From Megalonaias nervosa (taxonomy: Eukaryota; Mollusca; Bivalvia; Unionida; Unionidae): DNA of 64,000 bases. The position numbers and the translations under genes are program-made. Shown here piece after piece: positions 24,229 to 36,619 of this stretch; position 1 is the first letter of the stretch; every line of letters begins with the position of its first letter. The notes below the pieces were generated by a model. That model was not told where the DNA came from, searched no databases, and saw only the letters and a program-made list of their open reading frames with translations. The stretch spans positions 62,001 through 126,000 of the forward strand of contig JAECUM010001934.1 in NCBI GenBank assembly GCA_016617855.1, written 5' to 3'.

Positions 24229-25180
24229 CTCCAAGCAAGTCAAGTGGTTCATGACCTTTCAATAAACGAGCCCTCAATTGGTTAGCATAGCAGAAACTGA
24301 TAAAAGTACTAGTATATAACTACATAAAGTGAAATAAAAACTTACTTACCAACAATATGATTATAAGGTGATTGCAATTTTCTTTGAAACATGCAGTCTT
24401 GTAACTGAAACCAAATTCAAAGGTTAACAGCCCCAAAGAAAATCACACTTGAAATCCATATCCATAGTCTAAAATCTGCTCAAATACTAACATCACTGAC
24501 TAACATGGTAATTGGAAGTCATATTTTCTCTATACAGCATGGCTTTCTTGCCAAAGCCATTACAAATTCAAACTGTGTGTCCTTCTACTGCAAATATAAA
24601 AAATCAATATTGATAGAAATTGCACGCTGTCAGAAACCCATATGTGCATTGATCCCATTACAACTCAGTTTTAAATAAAGTTTTAACAGAATCAATCATA
24701 TGTGGGTTTCTGATGATGGCAGTTGCTGAGAAAAAAGTACAGCCACCATTTTGGACAAGCTCATACGAATATCACCATGTTAATGATACCCATATTTGCC
24801 ATCAAATTCCAAAGAAATGCCACCTGAGATCTTTCTGAGTTAGTCTTCTGTAATTAATCAATAATTCTGGCATGGTCATGAGGCATAATATATAATTAAA
24901 CTCACTAATCTATTAGGGATAATGACCAGTCAAAGCAAGGAATTCATAGTTGACTGGACAATGCTTTTTTTAGCTCAGGAATTTCCACAAACTCAAGCAT
25001 ACTCCAGAATAATATTGATCAATTATACAAACGTATGTGTTAGAAAAGAACATTTGTACAGCAACTAAGAGTATACTATGCAACAAACAGAAACTAAAGA
25101 TTTTGCACCAGGCTTTCACTAATGTACATAAATTATGCATAAACATATTCAAGATGAAACACTGTTAATGGCAAAAAGGC
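24229..25180. other. No gene seen
   Basis: Intergenic, AT-rich. Confidence 0.45.
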
Positions 25181-25440
25181 ATCATTTTCAACAAATAGCA
25201 CTATGTACCAGGATACTCTGTGTCAAATCTGGTCCATTCTCTTAAGTGGGTTCTGTTGTATTGGGTTTTTCTTTACAAGGAGTCAATTAAGGCTTTTTCT
25301 ATTTTTAGTAATGGTGGCCATATTTCATGGTAAATCAGCATCATTTTAACAAATATGAAAACCTTTCATACCAGGATGCTTTCATTCAAATTTGGTCAAG
25401 AGCTGTAATGGTTTTTGAGAAAACTGAAAGGTTTTACCTT
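25181..25440. repeat. Diverged ~160-bp dispersed repeat units
   Basis: Same family as 23501-23905 (TACCAGGATACTCTGTGTCA, TACCAGGATGCTTTCATTCA and similar). Confidence 0.6.
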
Positions 25441-26060
25441 TTTAAAGTGCAGCAACTAAATTATATGGCAAATTGCTATCAGTGACAAAAATCTGAAAGA
25501 CTTTTAGCAACTAAATTATATGGCAAATTGGCATCAGTGACAAAAATCTGAAAGGCTTTTAGCAACTAAATTTTATGGCAAATTGGCATCAGTGACAAAA
25601 ATCTGAAAGGCTTTTAGCAACTAAATTTTATGGCAAATTGGCATCAGTGACAAAAATCTGAAAGTCTTTTAGCAACTAAACTATATGGCAAATTGGCATC
25701 AGTGACAAAAATCTGAAAGACTTTCAGCAACTAAATTATATGGCAAATTGGCATCAGTGACAAAAATCTGAAAGTCTTTTAGCAACTAAACTATATGGCA
25801 AATTGGCATCAGTGACAAAAATCTGAAAGACTTTTAGCAACTAAATTATATGGCAAATTGTCATCAGTGACAAAAATCTGAAAGACTTTTAGCAACTAAA
25901 CTATATGGCAAATTGGTATCAGTGACAAAAATCTGAAAGACTTTTAGCAACTAAACTATATGGCAAATTGGCATCAGTAACAAAAATCTGAAAGGCTTTT
26001 AGCAACTAAATTATATGGCAAATTGGCATCAGCAACAAAAATCTGAAAGACTTTTATATC
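25441..26060. repeat. 58-bp tandem array, about 11 copies
   Basis: Each unit reads AGCAACTAAATTATATGGCA, then AATTGGCATCAGTGACAAAA, then ATCTGAAAGACTTTT. Copies are nearly identical, which suggests recent amplification. Confidence 0.95.
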
Positions 26061-26507
26061 ACAAGGCTTTCTGTCAGATTTGATCAAATTATGTTTAGCA
26101 TTTTTTGAGAAAATGTTGTAAACAGAAACTGAACAAACAGACAATGCATCTGATGACAGACATTGGATGAGGGAACTTACTACAGTTTCACTTGACCTTG
26201 TGAGACAAGTAGAAAAGCTTGTTAGTTCAGCAGTACTTGGGATTTCAAATTAGGAAAAAAGCGAGATTAATTGTAAAGATGTAGGTAAATATACGCACAC
26301 AATGGTCTCATTAAAAATGTGCTTTAATGAAACAGCAAATACACAACAAAATGTAAAAACACTGAATTTATGATAAGAGAAAGTATCACCATCAATTAAA
26401 ATACAATAGCAACTACAATAAATGTAAAAAGAAGATGTCACAGAGTATTTGTCAGTAAATTTTATTTATTTTCTTATATTATTACATTATAGTGATAGAA
26501 TAACCAC
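26061..26507. other. No gene seen
   Basis: Short intergenic stretch with no feature. Confidence 0.45.
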
Positions 26508-26752
26508 AAGGATAATGGCATCACCTCAATGGCAGGTGCATCATGCCGCAGACATGTAGCATCATGTTGCAACCAGTCACATTATCCTGACACCAGGCCA
26601 ACCAGTCCTAACACTTCTTAATGCTGAGTGCTAAGCGTGGCCACCGCTAATACCATTTGTATAATTCTTTCGTATGACTCAGCCGGGATTCAATTCCATG
26701 ACCTCCCATATCTGTGGCAGACACTCTAACCACTTTGACAAATGGGGTGGTC
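26508..26752 (-). mobile_element. tRNA-derived SINE (family B), copy 4
   Basis: Minus-strand copy with the body phrase GCCAACCAGTCCTAACACTT and a decayed head near 26690-26745. The tail-side end is missing. Confidence 0.75.
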
Positions 26753-26839
26753 TCAGTGCCAAAGAATCTGAATCCTGACAATGACACATATGTGTTCTGA
26801 CCAAGAGAATTCAAAATAACCCATTTTCAAAGCCATTCA

Positions 26840-27390
26840 TGAAATGCGTTCACATTTTATTTTATCATTTACTGTTCAGCATTCCGCATTTAATCTCATG
26901 TTTCTCCAAAATTCATTTATCATTTCATTTGTATTAATTCTGCATTTCATTTTATTTGCATGCAATCCTGCATTTTGTTTGCATTATTCTACATTCCGTT
27001 TCTATTTATTCTACATTTTATTTCTATTCTATCTGCATTCTGCTTGCATTTATTCTACGTTCCATTTCTATTAATTCTACATTTCATTTCTATTCCATCT
27101 GCATTTTGTTTCATTCATTCTACATTCCATTTCTATTCATTCTACATTCCTTTTCCATTCATTCTGAGTTCAGTTTATGTTCATTCTACATTCCATTTTT
27201 ATTCATTTTGGATTTTGTTTCCATTAATTCTACATTCCATTTCTATTCAATCTATATTTCATTTCTATTAATTCTGCATTTTGTTTGCATTCATTCTACA
27301 TTCCATTTCTATTCATTCTACATTCTATTTCTATTCATTCAGTATTCTGATTGTGTTCATTTTGCATCCCGTTTGCATCACATTTTCATT
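26840..27390. repeat. ~23-bp tandem array
   Basis: ATTCTACATTCCATTTCTAT-like units repeat over about 550 bp with variation. The 159- and 103-codon open frames here, rich in Phe, Ser, Ile and His, are translations of the repeat and are not genes. Confidence 0.92.
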
Positions 27391-27880
27391 TCACAGGTAA
27401 AATTACCCATTTCAGGGTGTAATTGTTTTTCATGAAACTGGCATGGTATCTAATCAACAAGCAACTCAAGTGGGCCTGATAATGCTCACCTTGGTAGTCG
27501 AGATGTGTCAGCTTGTGAATGCAAATTCAAACGTTACTGAAACTTAGAGAAGAAAGAAACCTTGGAGCACATATAAACCCAAATTCGCAAGAAATATGTT
27601 CTTCTAAAAGCAAAATCTTTTACTTGCACAAATTAATATGTAAAAACACTCTTATACTTAGATCTGCATCAAAAATGCTTTTAGTTCCTTCACCCTAGAG
27701 GCCATATATTAATAGTATATTCCCACACAGTTTTTATCCTTAGTCAAATCATGTTTGGTGTGCATCAGAGACCAAAATTTCTGGCTTGGCTGGGATTGGT
27801 CTGCTTTAAGGTGTTTTGTCTAGTGTTTGGGGTTATGTTCTGCTGGTCAATGACAATAAAGTGTTTTGCTGAATGGAACA
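27391..27880. other. No gene seen
   Basis: Intergenic sequence between two tandem arrays, with no supported feature. Confidence 0.45.
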
Positions 27881-27884
27881 GTAC

Positions 27885-29050
27885 AGCAGCCAGCCCTGCT
27901 TGATTAGCCAATTAATAGCCAGCCCAGCTTGATTGCCCAATAAATAGCCAACACAGCTTGATTAGCCAATAATAGCCAACACAGCTTGATTAGCCAATTA
28001 ATAGCCAGCCCAGCTTGATTAGCCAATAAATAGCCAGCCCAGCTTGATTACCCAATAAATAGCCAACACAGCTTGATTAGCCAATTAATAGCCAACACAG
28101 CTTGATTAGCCAATCAATAGCCAGCCAAGCTTGATTAGCCAATAAATAGCCAACACAGACTGATTAGCCAATAAATAGCCAACACAGCTTGATTAGCCAA
28201 TTAACAGTCAGTCCAGCTTGATTAGCCAATAAATAGCCAGCCCAGCTTGATTAGCCAAGAAATAGCCAACACAGCTTGATTAGCCAATTAATAGCCAGCC
28301 CAGCTTGATTATCTAATAAATAGCCAACACAGATTGCTTTGCTAATAAACAGCCAACACAGCTTGATTAGCCAATAAACAGCCAACACAGCTTGATTAGC
28401 CAATAAACAGCCAACACAGCTTGATTAGCCAATAAATAGCCAACACAAACTGATTAGCCAATAAAGAGCCAACACACCTTGATTAGTCAATCAACAGCCA
28501 ACACACTTTGATTAGCCAATAAATAGCCAACACAGATTGATTAGCCAATAAATAACCAACACAGATTGATTAGCCAATAAATAGCCAACACAAATTGATA
28601 GCCAATAAATAGCCAACACAGCTTGATTAGCCAATAAATAGCCAACACATATTGATTAGCCAATAAATAGCCATTGCCAGCCCTGCTTGATTAGCCAATA
28701 AATAGCCAACACAGCTTGATTAGCCAGTAAATAGCCAGCCTAGCTTGATTACCCAATAAATAGCCAACACAGATTGACTAGCCAATAAATAGCCAAAACA
28801 GCTTGATTAGCCAATTAATAGCCAGTCCAGCTTGATTAGCCAATAGATAGCCAACGCAGCTTGATTAGCCAATTAATAACCAACACAGCTTGATTAGCCA
28901 ATAAATAGCCAACACTGCCTGATTAGCCAATAAACAGCCAACACATCTTGATTAGGCAATAAATAGCCAGCCCAGCCTGATTAGCCAATAAATAGCCAAC
29001 ACAGCTTGATTAGCCGATAAATAGCCAACACAGCTTGATTAGCCAGCCAA
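27885..29050. repeat. 29-bp tandem array, about 40 copies
   Basis: The unit is GATTAGCCAATAAATAGCCA followed by ACACAGCTT, with variants (AGCCCAGC in place of ACACAGC, TTAATAGCC in place of AAATAGCC). Each unit holds a GCCAAT box. It is the longest array in the window and the variants are interspersed, which suggests higher-order amplification. Confidence 0.97.
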
Positions 29051-29182
29051 ACTTGGTACTCTTGTTTAGGAAACCAGCATGTTAGTCATTGGTATTTTTA
29101 CAAACTACATCCTTACATGGGCCTGTTTTCTTCCAAGGACCTCCAACCATTTGTTTAACACTGTCAAAGGGTGGTTGCAGAT

Positions 29183-29270
29183 AAATCAGGTCAACTGCAA
29201 ACAATGAAGACCCTAATCTACTGTTGCATAATTCACAGACTTATGCAATGGCAGATCTGGGTCTATGCTG
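29183..29270. mobile_element. Palindromic MITE family, truncated copy
   Basis: CAGGTCAACTGCAAACAATG and GCAATGGCAGATCTGGGTCT are recognisable. The outer ends are lost. Confidence 0.55.
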
Positions 29271-29284
29271 CTGTAAGAGACTTG

Positions 29285-29610
29285 AAAATTTGTATGTGTG
29301 ATTTGGACGTTTAACATAGCTTTAACAATTTTTCAGTCACATCACTACGATGTCTGCAGTGTGCCAGTTTATAGTGATGTCTAGCATTGAGGCATCATGC
29401 TGCAGACATGTTGCACGATGTCCGACCCTACCCCATCATCCTGACACCAGGCCGACCAGTCCTAACACTAACCTCTTAATGTTGATCAGCCAGCGAGGCA
29501 GCTGTCAGTACCACTTTTATAAGTATTTAGTATGACTCGGCCTGGGTTCCAACCCGCGACCTCCTGCATCCGAGGCAGACGCTCTAACCACTAGGCCACA
29601 GAAGTGGTCG
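29285..29610 (-). mobile_element. tRNA-derived SINE (family B), copy 5
   Basis: Well-preserved copy: minus-strand head GGCCTAGTGGTTAGAGCGTC with a GGGTTGGAACCC-like B box, body, and a short GT-rich stretch at the tail side. Confidence 0.85.
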
Positions 29611-30249
29611 ACTTCAAAGCAAGTATATAATCCATTGGCAGTTTTGTGTTAAAACATCTCAATGATTTATGGTGCTCTATCCAGTACAAGCGATCCAGAC
29701 TGTGGTAGGCATATTGAATTTAAACCTTGTATTCGTCTTGCATTCCATTTCCCTATCCTATTCAATCTTTATTTTAACGTTGCACCTGAGGAAACTTGAT
29801 GTATTAGTCTGTACATGCACAGACTCTGTTTGTGAAACCTACACGCGGTTCATGTGCAAACAGCATGAAATAATTATTACACACAAATTAGATGTTTTCT
29901 GTGACAGTATCAAGTATATTTCTTCTGCATGTGTAATGATGATGACGTCTTTCACGTAAATAAAACAAGCAATAGATTTCAACTTGTTGACATTATTATG
30001 CCAATATGATGACAAATTTACACAGGTAGCTATGTAATTTGTTGATATGTATATGTAGACATCGCACATCTACATACTCATCTTGCAATATTATAGCAAT
30101 ATTTCAATAAAACAACAATGTGTTGTCATGTCTACATAATCATGGTAATTCCTTTTATTAACGTAAAAAAATGACTTCATCACATATGCGATCAAAAATA
30201 TCTCATGTCGATGATGGCTTAATACTTCCATAGTTTTCAGAAACAATAT
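29611..30249. other. No gene seen
   Basis: AT-rich intergenic sequence. The overlapping open frames at 29669-30069 have no recognisable domain. Confidence 0.45.
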
Positions 30250-30910
30250 GCTTGAATCAGGTTAATAACAGACTAAACTCTGAAGGACTGTTAAATGCTT
30301 CTGTACCTAATGGTCCTGGGCAGGACATGCTGTCAACTGATGCTTAAAGACTACTGACTGTTTCTATACCATAGGGTCTTGGACAGGACATGCTGTCAAC
30401 TGATGCTTAAAGACTACTGACTGTTTCTATACCATAGGGTCTTGGACAGGACATGCTGTCAACTGATGCTTAAAGACTACTGACTGTTTCTATACCATAG
30501 GGTCTTGGACAGAACATGCTGTCAACTGATGCTTAAAGACTACTGACTGTTTCTATACCATAGGGTCTTGGGCAGAACATGCTGTCAACTGATGCTTAAA
30601 GACTACTGACTGTTTCTATACCATAGGGTCTTGGACAGAACATGCTGTCAACTGATGCTTAAAGACTACTGACTGTTTCTATACCATTGGGTCCTGGACA
30701 GAACATGCTGTCAACTGATGCTTAAAGACTACTGACTGTTTTTATACCATTGGGTCCTGGATAGGACATGCTGTCAACTGATGTCTAAGGCCTATTGACT
30801 GTTTCTGCACCATTAGGGTCCTGGACAGGACATGCTGTCAATTGATGTATAATGACTATTGACTGTTTCTGTGCTATTATGGCCATGGGCAGGACATGCT
30901 GTCAACTAGT
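30250..30910. repeat. 62-bp tandem array, about 10 copies
   Basis: Each unit contains GACATGCTGTCAACTGATGC, TTAAAGACTACTGACTGTTT and CTATACCATAGGGTCTTGG. Inner copies are nearly identical and the end copies are diverged. Confidence 0.95.
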
Positions 30911-31023
30911 GCTGATCATAAGAACTGGATTAAAGACTGCACAAGAAAAGCAGATGTAATTCACTTTTCTTTACAATTTTCTCTGCTAGATCAAATAATA
31001 TATATTGTAAGTGTATACTCATT

Positions 31024-31024
31024 A

Positions 31025-31078
<54 letters not shown>
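31024..31078. repeat. (CT)n microsatellite
   Basis: About 25 CT dinucleotides preceded by a C run. Confidence 0.97.
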
Positions 31079-31081
<3 letters not shown>

Positions 31082-31604
31082 CGTACTCACCCAATTAAAT
31101 GGGGCCTGAGAAAACACTGAGATCCACTGCTTCATTCAACTTGTGACACCACCTGTCAACAAATCTCTCTACGTACATGTACTTAACGCAATCACCGTCT
31201 CTCCACATTTGACTCTGCTACTGTGTCCAAATAATATTGCCCTCTAAATGAATCCTTCACGGGCGACGGAACAAACCACAAAACATACATTCACTGTAAG
31301 TTAAGTTCTGTTCAAAAGTGAAAATTTTTGTAATACATCTTGACCTACTTCGCACCTTTGGTCTTAAAAAGAATGTTTCTGAACTTGTCACATGGGTACA
31401 GACCATATATGATATACAGGTAAACTGACTTTAAATTAACAGGTAACTGAATAATTAATATGAACAGTAATATTCAGTCATATGCAGCTGACCTACTCAG
31501 AGCCCAATCTGACAACCGGGAAACAGTTTATTAAATACACTGAACTGTAAAGTGAACAGCTGCGGATATGCCATCATATGACTGCATCAGGAAAGAAGGT
31601 GATG
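31079..31604. other. No gene seen
   Basis: Intergenic sequence of slightly higher GC without recognisable coding segments. Confidence 0.45.
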
Positions 31605-31926
31605 GTATTTGTGTTTTTTAAAAAACAAATTTGACTTAGTTTTAACAAGTTTGGTCATATCGCTACAATGTCTACAGTGTAGTTTTTTATAGTGATGTCT
31701 AGTACTGAGGCATCATGCCGCAGACATATGGCATCATGTCCCACGCAGTAACATTATCCTGACACCAGTCCTAGCACTAACTTCTTAATGCTGAGCGCCA
31801 AGCAAGGCGGCTGCTAGTACAATTTTTCTAAGTTTATAAGTCTTTGGTATGACTCGGCCTGGGTTCGAACCCGCGACCTCCCGCATCCAAGGAAGACGTT
31901 CTAACAGCTTAGGCCACCAGAGCGGG
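31605..31926 (-). mobile_element. tRNA-derived SINE (family B), copy 6
   Basis: Good copy with a CTGGGTTCGAACCCGCGACC palindromic B-box region and a GGCCTAAGCTGTTAGAAC-like A-box region, read on the minus strand. Confidence 0.85.
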
Positions 31927-32899
31927 GTCCAGGAAATATGGTTATATGCACGTTGTATAAAATGTGAGGCTAAACAAACAGCACCAACCTTGATCTACCC
32001 AAATATAGCAGCGTAGTATACGCCGTATGAAGCTGAGCACGAATTATACACAAACATGTATGGACGAGTGATATAAAGTATCATGTTGTTGGTTGGTTTT
32101 TTGGGGGGAGGGGTCTCACTCCCACTAGGTTGTAAGAACAATGTAAACGAGCTTCCAACATTTATATCACCTCGACTGTAGTTTTTTTTTAATATAGTGT
32201 GAGAAAAATCCCCAGAGTGGTCACAAGCTCAGTCAATCAGATACAAAATTATCTCATACAAACATGCACAGATCTTGTTAATCCAGCATAATAATCAGTA
32301 GCCTGATATCTAATGCTACAAATCTATTTTTAGTTTTAGTTTTATTAAAAATCGTATCAAAAATATATATTCAGTCAAGTGGTGAAATACTTTATCACCT
32401 TATTAATATACACAAGCATCGTTCGTAAGAAATCTCGTCCAGCATTATGACGATACCAGCCTATTCAACAAGTTTGATCATAATCTTGTCAGAAATACCG
32501 TTTTTTAAGTGATGCGAAACTCGGCCAATGTATGATGATAATATGATGATAATACGAGCCAATTTTCATGGATACATTTTCAATATTTAAGAAATACTCT
32601 AGCAATTATTTGAGCTTTTTACCACCCCCTATTGATAACTAAAATTTTAAAACCATTATGCACATCCACTGGCCACTCTCAATCATAGCCCAAACTTTCA
32701 AGTCTGTATCCTCAACTGTGTAAAAGTAGCTACACAATATTACGAACGGATGAATGGACGGGCGAAAGGAAGTACAGATGGGAAGGACGACATACTTTTT
32801 CCACCTTTTTTCCAAAAAGCATGGGAATAAAAATAGCAAATGATTCTTTGTCTTTTAACTTTTCCCCAGAATGTAATACATGGTACGTTAATCCATTTT
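31927..32899. other. No gene; old 155-bp repeat unit at about 32.19-32.52 kb
   Basis: The stretch near 32190-32530 carries the CAATCAGATACAAAATTATC and GATCTTGTTAATCCAGC-like phrases of the diverged repeats at 5.4-7.9 kb. The rest shows nothing. Confidence 0.55.
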
Positions 32900-32903
32900 G
32901 CGC

Positions 32904-32943
<40 letters not shown>

Positions 32944-33080
32944 TTTGGATTTGTAACGTAGCTTTAGCAATTTTTTAGTCACATCGCTACGATATCTGCA
33001 GTGTGGCAGTTTACAGTGATATCTAGCTCTGGGGTATCATGCCGCAGTCACATTATCCTGAAACCAGGCCGACCAATCCA
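32900..33080 (-). mobile_element. Truncated family B SINE with (CA)n tail
   Basis: Starts with a (GT)n run of about 36 bp on the plus strand, followed by GATTTGGATTTGTAACGTAG and the body, and stops at ACCAGGCCGACCAATCC before the tRNA head, so it is 5'-truncated. Confidence 0.8.
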
Positions 33081-33439
33081 TTTTGGTATTATTTTTTTTG
33101 TTCTGTTTAAATTGACACCGAAGTCTTCAAAGAAACAATAAAATGAGAATATGTTTGTTGCTTTTGTTTGTTTTCTTTTTTTTTTTTTTTAAAAAAAAAA
33201 AAAGAAAGAAATAAAGAGTTAAACTCCATCAAAATTAGCTATGAACTTTCATTGATAGCTGACATTAAATAATTCCAGCTAGAGAACTGTTAAGCTCTTA
33301 TTAGTCGTGCTGCTGTCTCAGAAAAAATAAAGGATTTTGTAAGATTTATTAATACTTTATGTTACAAATTATGATACTATTATTGCAATTCTAAAGTAAA
33401 GATGTAGCAGATGATGCTCCATATTTGCATTTAATTGTA
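33081..33439. other. No gene; poly-T/poly-A palindrome
   Basis: A run of T followed directly by a run of A near 33175-33205 forms a simple AT cruciform-type sequence. Nothing else is seen. Confidence 0.5.
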
Positions 33440-33605
33440 TTACCGTATGTACTAACATCGAAGTCAAATCCAAATGTGGTCTGCACAGACCCAGACCTGA
33501 CGTTGCATAATGTACCAGCATATCTGGGTCTAAGCAGTTTGCTAGGACTCATCTGTAGAAGGGACAATATATACCCTGGTCTACCGGTATGTTTTTTGCA
33601 GTTGA
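33440..33605. mobile_element. Palindromic MITE family, decayed copy
   Basis: TTACCGTATGTACTAACATC and CTGCACAGACCCAGACCTGA arms are present, with a CTAAGCAGTTTGCTAGGACT-like right half. Confidence 0.55.
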
Positions 33606-33664
33606 ACCCTACTAATACGCGTGTATATACTGCACGTTTATTTAAACTTTTGAAATGTATGTAT

Positions 33665-33926
33665 GTTGTTGTTGTTGTTGTTGTTGTTGTAGGGTTTAAC
33701 ACCATTTTTCAGCACAAGATAGGCTATATATGGCGGCCAGGATAAATGGTGGAGGAAGAACCTGGGAAAACCCCAGAAAGAACCACTGACCCACGTGAAG
33801 TTACTGGCAAGCTTTGTCACATACCCACATTGGCCGAATCCGAGACTCGAACCCAAGCAGACAGAGGTCAGATGGCAGTGATTCGTAACAGTGAGCGCTT
33901 TAGACCACTCGGCCACTCGGGGCCCC
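33665..33926 (-). mobile_element. tRNA-derived SINE (family A), copy 2
   Basis: Full-length minus-strand copy with the (AAC)n tail (TTG repeats on the plus strand at 33665-33690) and the head as AGACCACTCGGCCACTCGGG. The flanks are TATGTATG-like on both sides, so the target duplication lies in a simple repeat. Confidence 0.9.
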
Positions 33927-35590
33927 TATGTATGTATGTATGTATGTATGTATATACGTACGTACGTACGTATGTATGTAGCTATGTATGAGCATTTACT
34001 TCACCTCAGAACAATGATAGCACTATATAGCCGTCACTGTGCTGGTGTGCCCTTAAACACCAATACGTACATAATTTCTAAACTTTAGTGTCAGTTTAAG
34101 TAACAGAATACAGATGCAAATATATACTGCATCATAAATGAAGATGTAGGTAATATTGTGTAAAAAAGCTTACCTGCTGAGAAACTCCGCTCATCCCCTT
34201 TGAGTAACGATTACGAACAAAGCAGTACATATCCAATATACTTGTCTATGTCCATCTATTATTATAATTTATCACAAATTATTTTACAAAATCTTCCTGC
34301 TCCACTACCCCTGTACTAAGAAGACAGGTTTAAAATTTTCATAAGATTCACCCCTGTACACTTTTCTGTTTCCCGATACATCACTGCGCGCCACTTTTAT
34401 GAAGTCAGCAAGGTGTAGACAATTTCTTATTAAAATGAAACAGCAGCTTCATGTATTTTTATAGCCGAAAGGACTACTACGTAATGCATCAATAACATGG
34501 ATATTGCATCGCGATATACTAGATGATGAAAGCCTCACGAACAAACCCAAGCCAATGAATTTCCTTACAAACTACAAGCCACCTAGATTCATGGCATTAT
34601 TGGCAGGCATGTATTACCAAACCATAATAACTACAGTAACTGTAGTGCGTACGAATTGCGGAGGTAGTTACCCTTCATAAATGTACTTTTCTATATATGT
34701 ATATAACCAGAAAAGCCACACAAAAAGCTAGAAGTGACGAATGTTTGGTTGAATAATCAATACTGCCGATGAAGCAAATATATCATTGCATTAATGATAT
34801 CATTTCATCTCATATTTACATCTTTTCTTCTCTACAGCCATCCAGTTAAAGCAAACGGGATTTACTTTCATCCTTACTCGCTGAAAGAAATTATTTTATT
34901 TTCTCACAAGATTAATTAACCGTGTTAAACATGATATAAAGACGATGTGCAATGCATTATATTTTCTAAATTAAGTTGCACTCATCTCTAATTCATTTTT
35001 TGTCGTTTTCTATTTATTTGCTGAACTTTGTGTAACATGCCGACTAATTACAACCTAATAAATCTGTCCTTTTGCCTGATGTGAAAATGTGTGGCAATGT
35101 ATGCCGAAGACGAGAGCTGTAAATTAACTCTTTATACAACAATTACGCATTTCCTACATTTGCTGAATTTTAGTATATCCCCCACCTTTCCAATCAAGGC
35201 AACGTTTTTTGGGGGGGTGGGGGTGGAATCAACACACTTTAGATGCTAGTACTTGGTTACATGCACAAGAGTGATCGCAAATGCAGATGATGAAGTAGGT
35301 TAACAATTGCATGCTTATATTAACGATTACCAAAGGAAACTGATGACTTGCTTGAATTAAATCTTTAATATGACGTTAAACTTGATGTGTAAATGAGGGA
35401 CAATAAATAAAATCTGTTATTGCGGATAATGTGTAAACTAACTCCTCACATTTTACAGTAGTTCTCATATCCATACATATGACAAACATCACGTGACCAA
35501 AATTTTAATAAATTATTTACAGTTATTCATCGATGTGAAAACTATTGGAAACAATGGTCAGAAATCTTAAATTAAACAAGAATCCCTGGA
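33927..35590. other. No gene; ATGT microsatellite at the left edge
   Basis: A TATG/TACG microsatellite at 33927-33985, then AT-rich intergenic sequence with a poly-G patch near 35210. No supported gene. Confidence 0.5.
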
Positions 35591-36260
35591 AGGAACTGAC
35601 ACTCAACTGGTCAAAAAGAATTTGCCGCTATTCAAGAAAAGACAATTTCTGATATTTTGAGCAAGAACATTTTCAAATTAGCCGCTGTGGCGGTATGTTG
35701 GATGAAAATAGGCACCATTTTTATTTGGTACAAATCAGGCACTATGTGAATATGACCCTACACCTACAAGGACTCGCGATATCAAGATTTTCCAGATTAC
35801 CACCAAGGTGGCCATGTAGTATGTCAGATCGGCATCATTTTCGTTTAGGTCCAACCAGACATCATGACAAGTCTTAAGGTGAAAACCATATATCGAAAAG
35901 ACTTTTCATTCTGGACGAATTGCAATAACAAGATTTCAAGATGGCTGCCGTGGTGGCCATAATATAGGTCAGATAGTTAACGTTTGCATTAGGACCAATT
36001 AAACATTTATAAGTTCGTTGTTGCCGTTATTTTTGTGAAGACCCCATGCTGACATGACCACCAATTCATGAGGAGTAGCGTTAATAAGATTTTCAAGATG
36101 GCTGCTCTGGTGGCCATACTAGATGGCCAAGTGGCAACATTTTCATTCAGGACCAACTAGACCATGGGATAAATGTTTGTAAAGTTTCATGGCAATCCTC
36201 AAGGTTGTTTAGGAAGAGTAGCGATAACAAACATGGACGGACAACAGACGATATAAACAG
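35591..36260. repeat. CAAGATGGC-bearing ~150-bp repeat block
   Basis: Three to four diverged units contain TTTCAAGATGGCTGC, GTGGTGGCCAT and AGGACCAACTAGAC-like phrases. The same family occurs at 5.25-5.45 and 42.4-43.0 kb. The CAAGATGGC core resembles a YY1 binding motif. No coding capacity. Confidence 0.7.
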
Positions 36261-36619
36261 GCTGTTAAAGAACGTTTTGCTTTATTCAGTTATTCTGGAG
36301 AAGAGTATCAGTTAAAATCAACAACAATGGTACAGTTGCAGGAAATCATTTTTAGGTAACATGTACGCAAATATATAGTAAGAGTTACTTCCCCAGAATA
36401 CTGGGGTCACCTGTTGCAACCAGTTACCGACTTTCGGACACTTGGTGCAACATAAGGAAACCACTGATAAATTAAATACTTCTGCATCACTGGCAGATAT
36501 GGGACCGCACAAAATATGGCAAATCACATAAAAGCACGGTGGTTTATTTCTCACATTTTCCACCGAAAAAAAATGAGTTTTTCTTCCACAAAATTTAATT
36601 TCTAAATCCATTCTTCAGT

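Noticed and set aside
26956..27435. 159-codon plus-strand open frame
   Set aside because: It is the translation of the 23-bp tandem array; all frames are open because the repeat lacks stops.
27885..29050. CRISPR-like array
   Set aside because: Units are contiguous with no unique spacers and the context is animal DNA; it is a minisatellite.
31605..31926. tRNA gene at a family B SINE head
   Set aside because: A and B boxes are present but the acceptor and anticodon stems do not pair and a SINE body follows. The same applies to all other SINE heads here.
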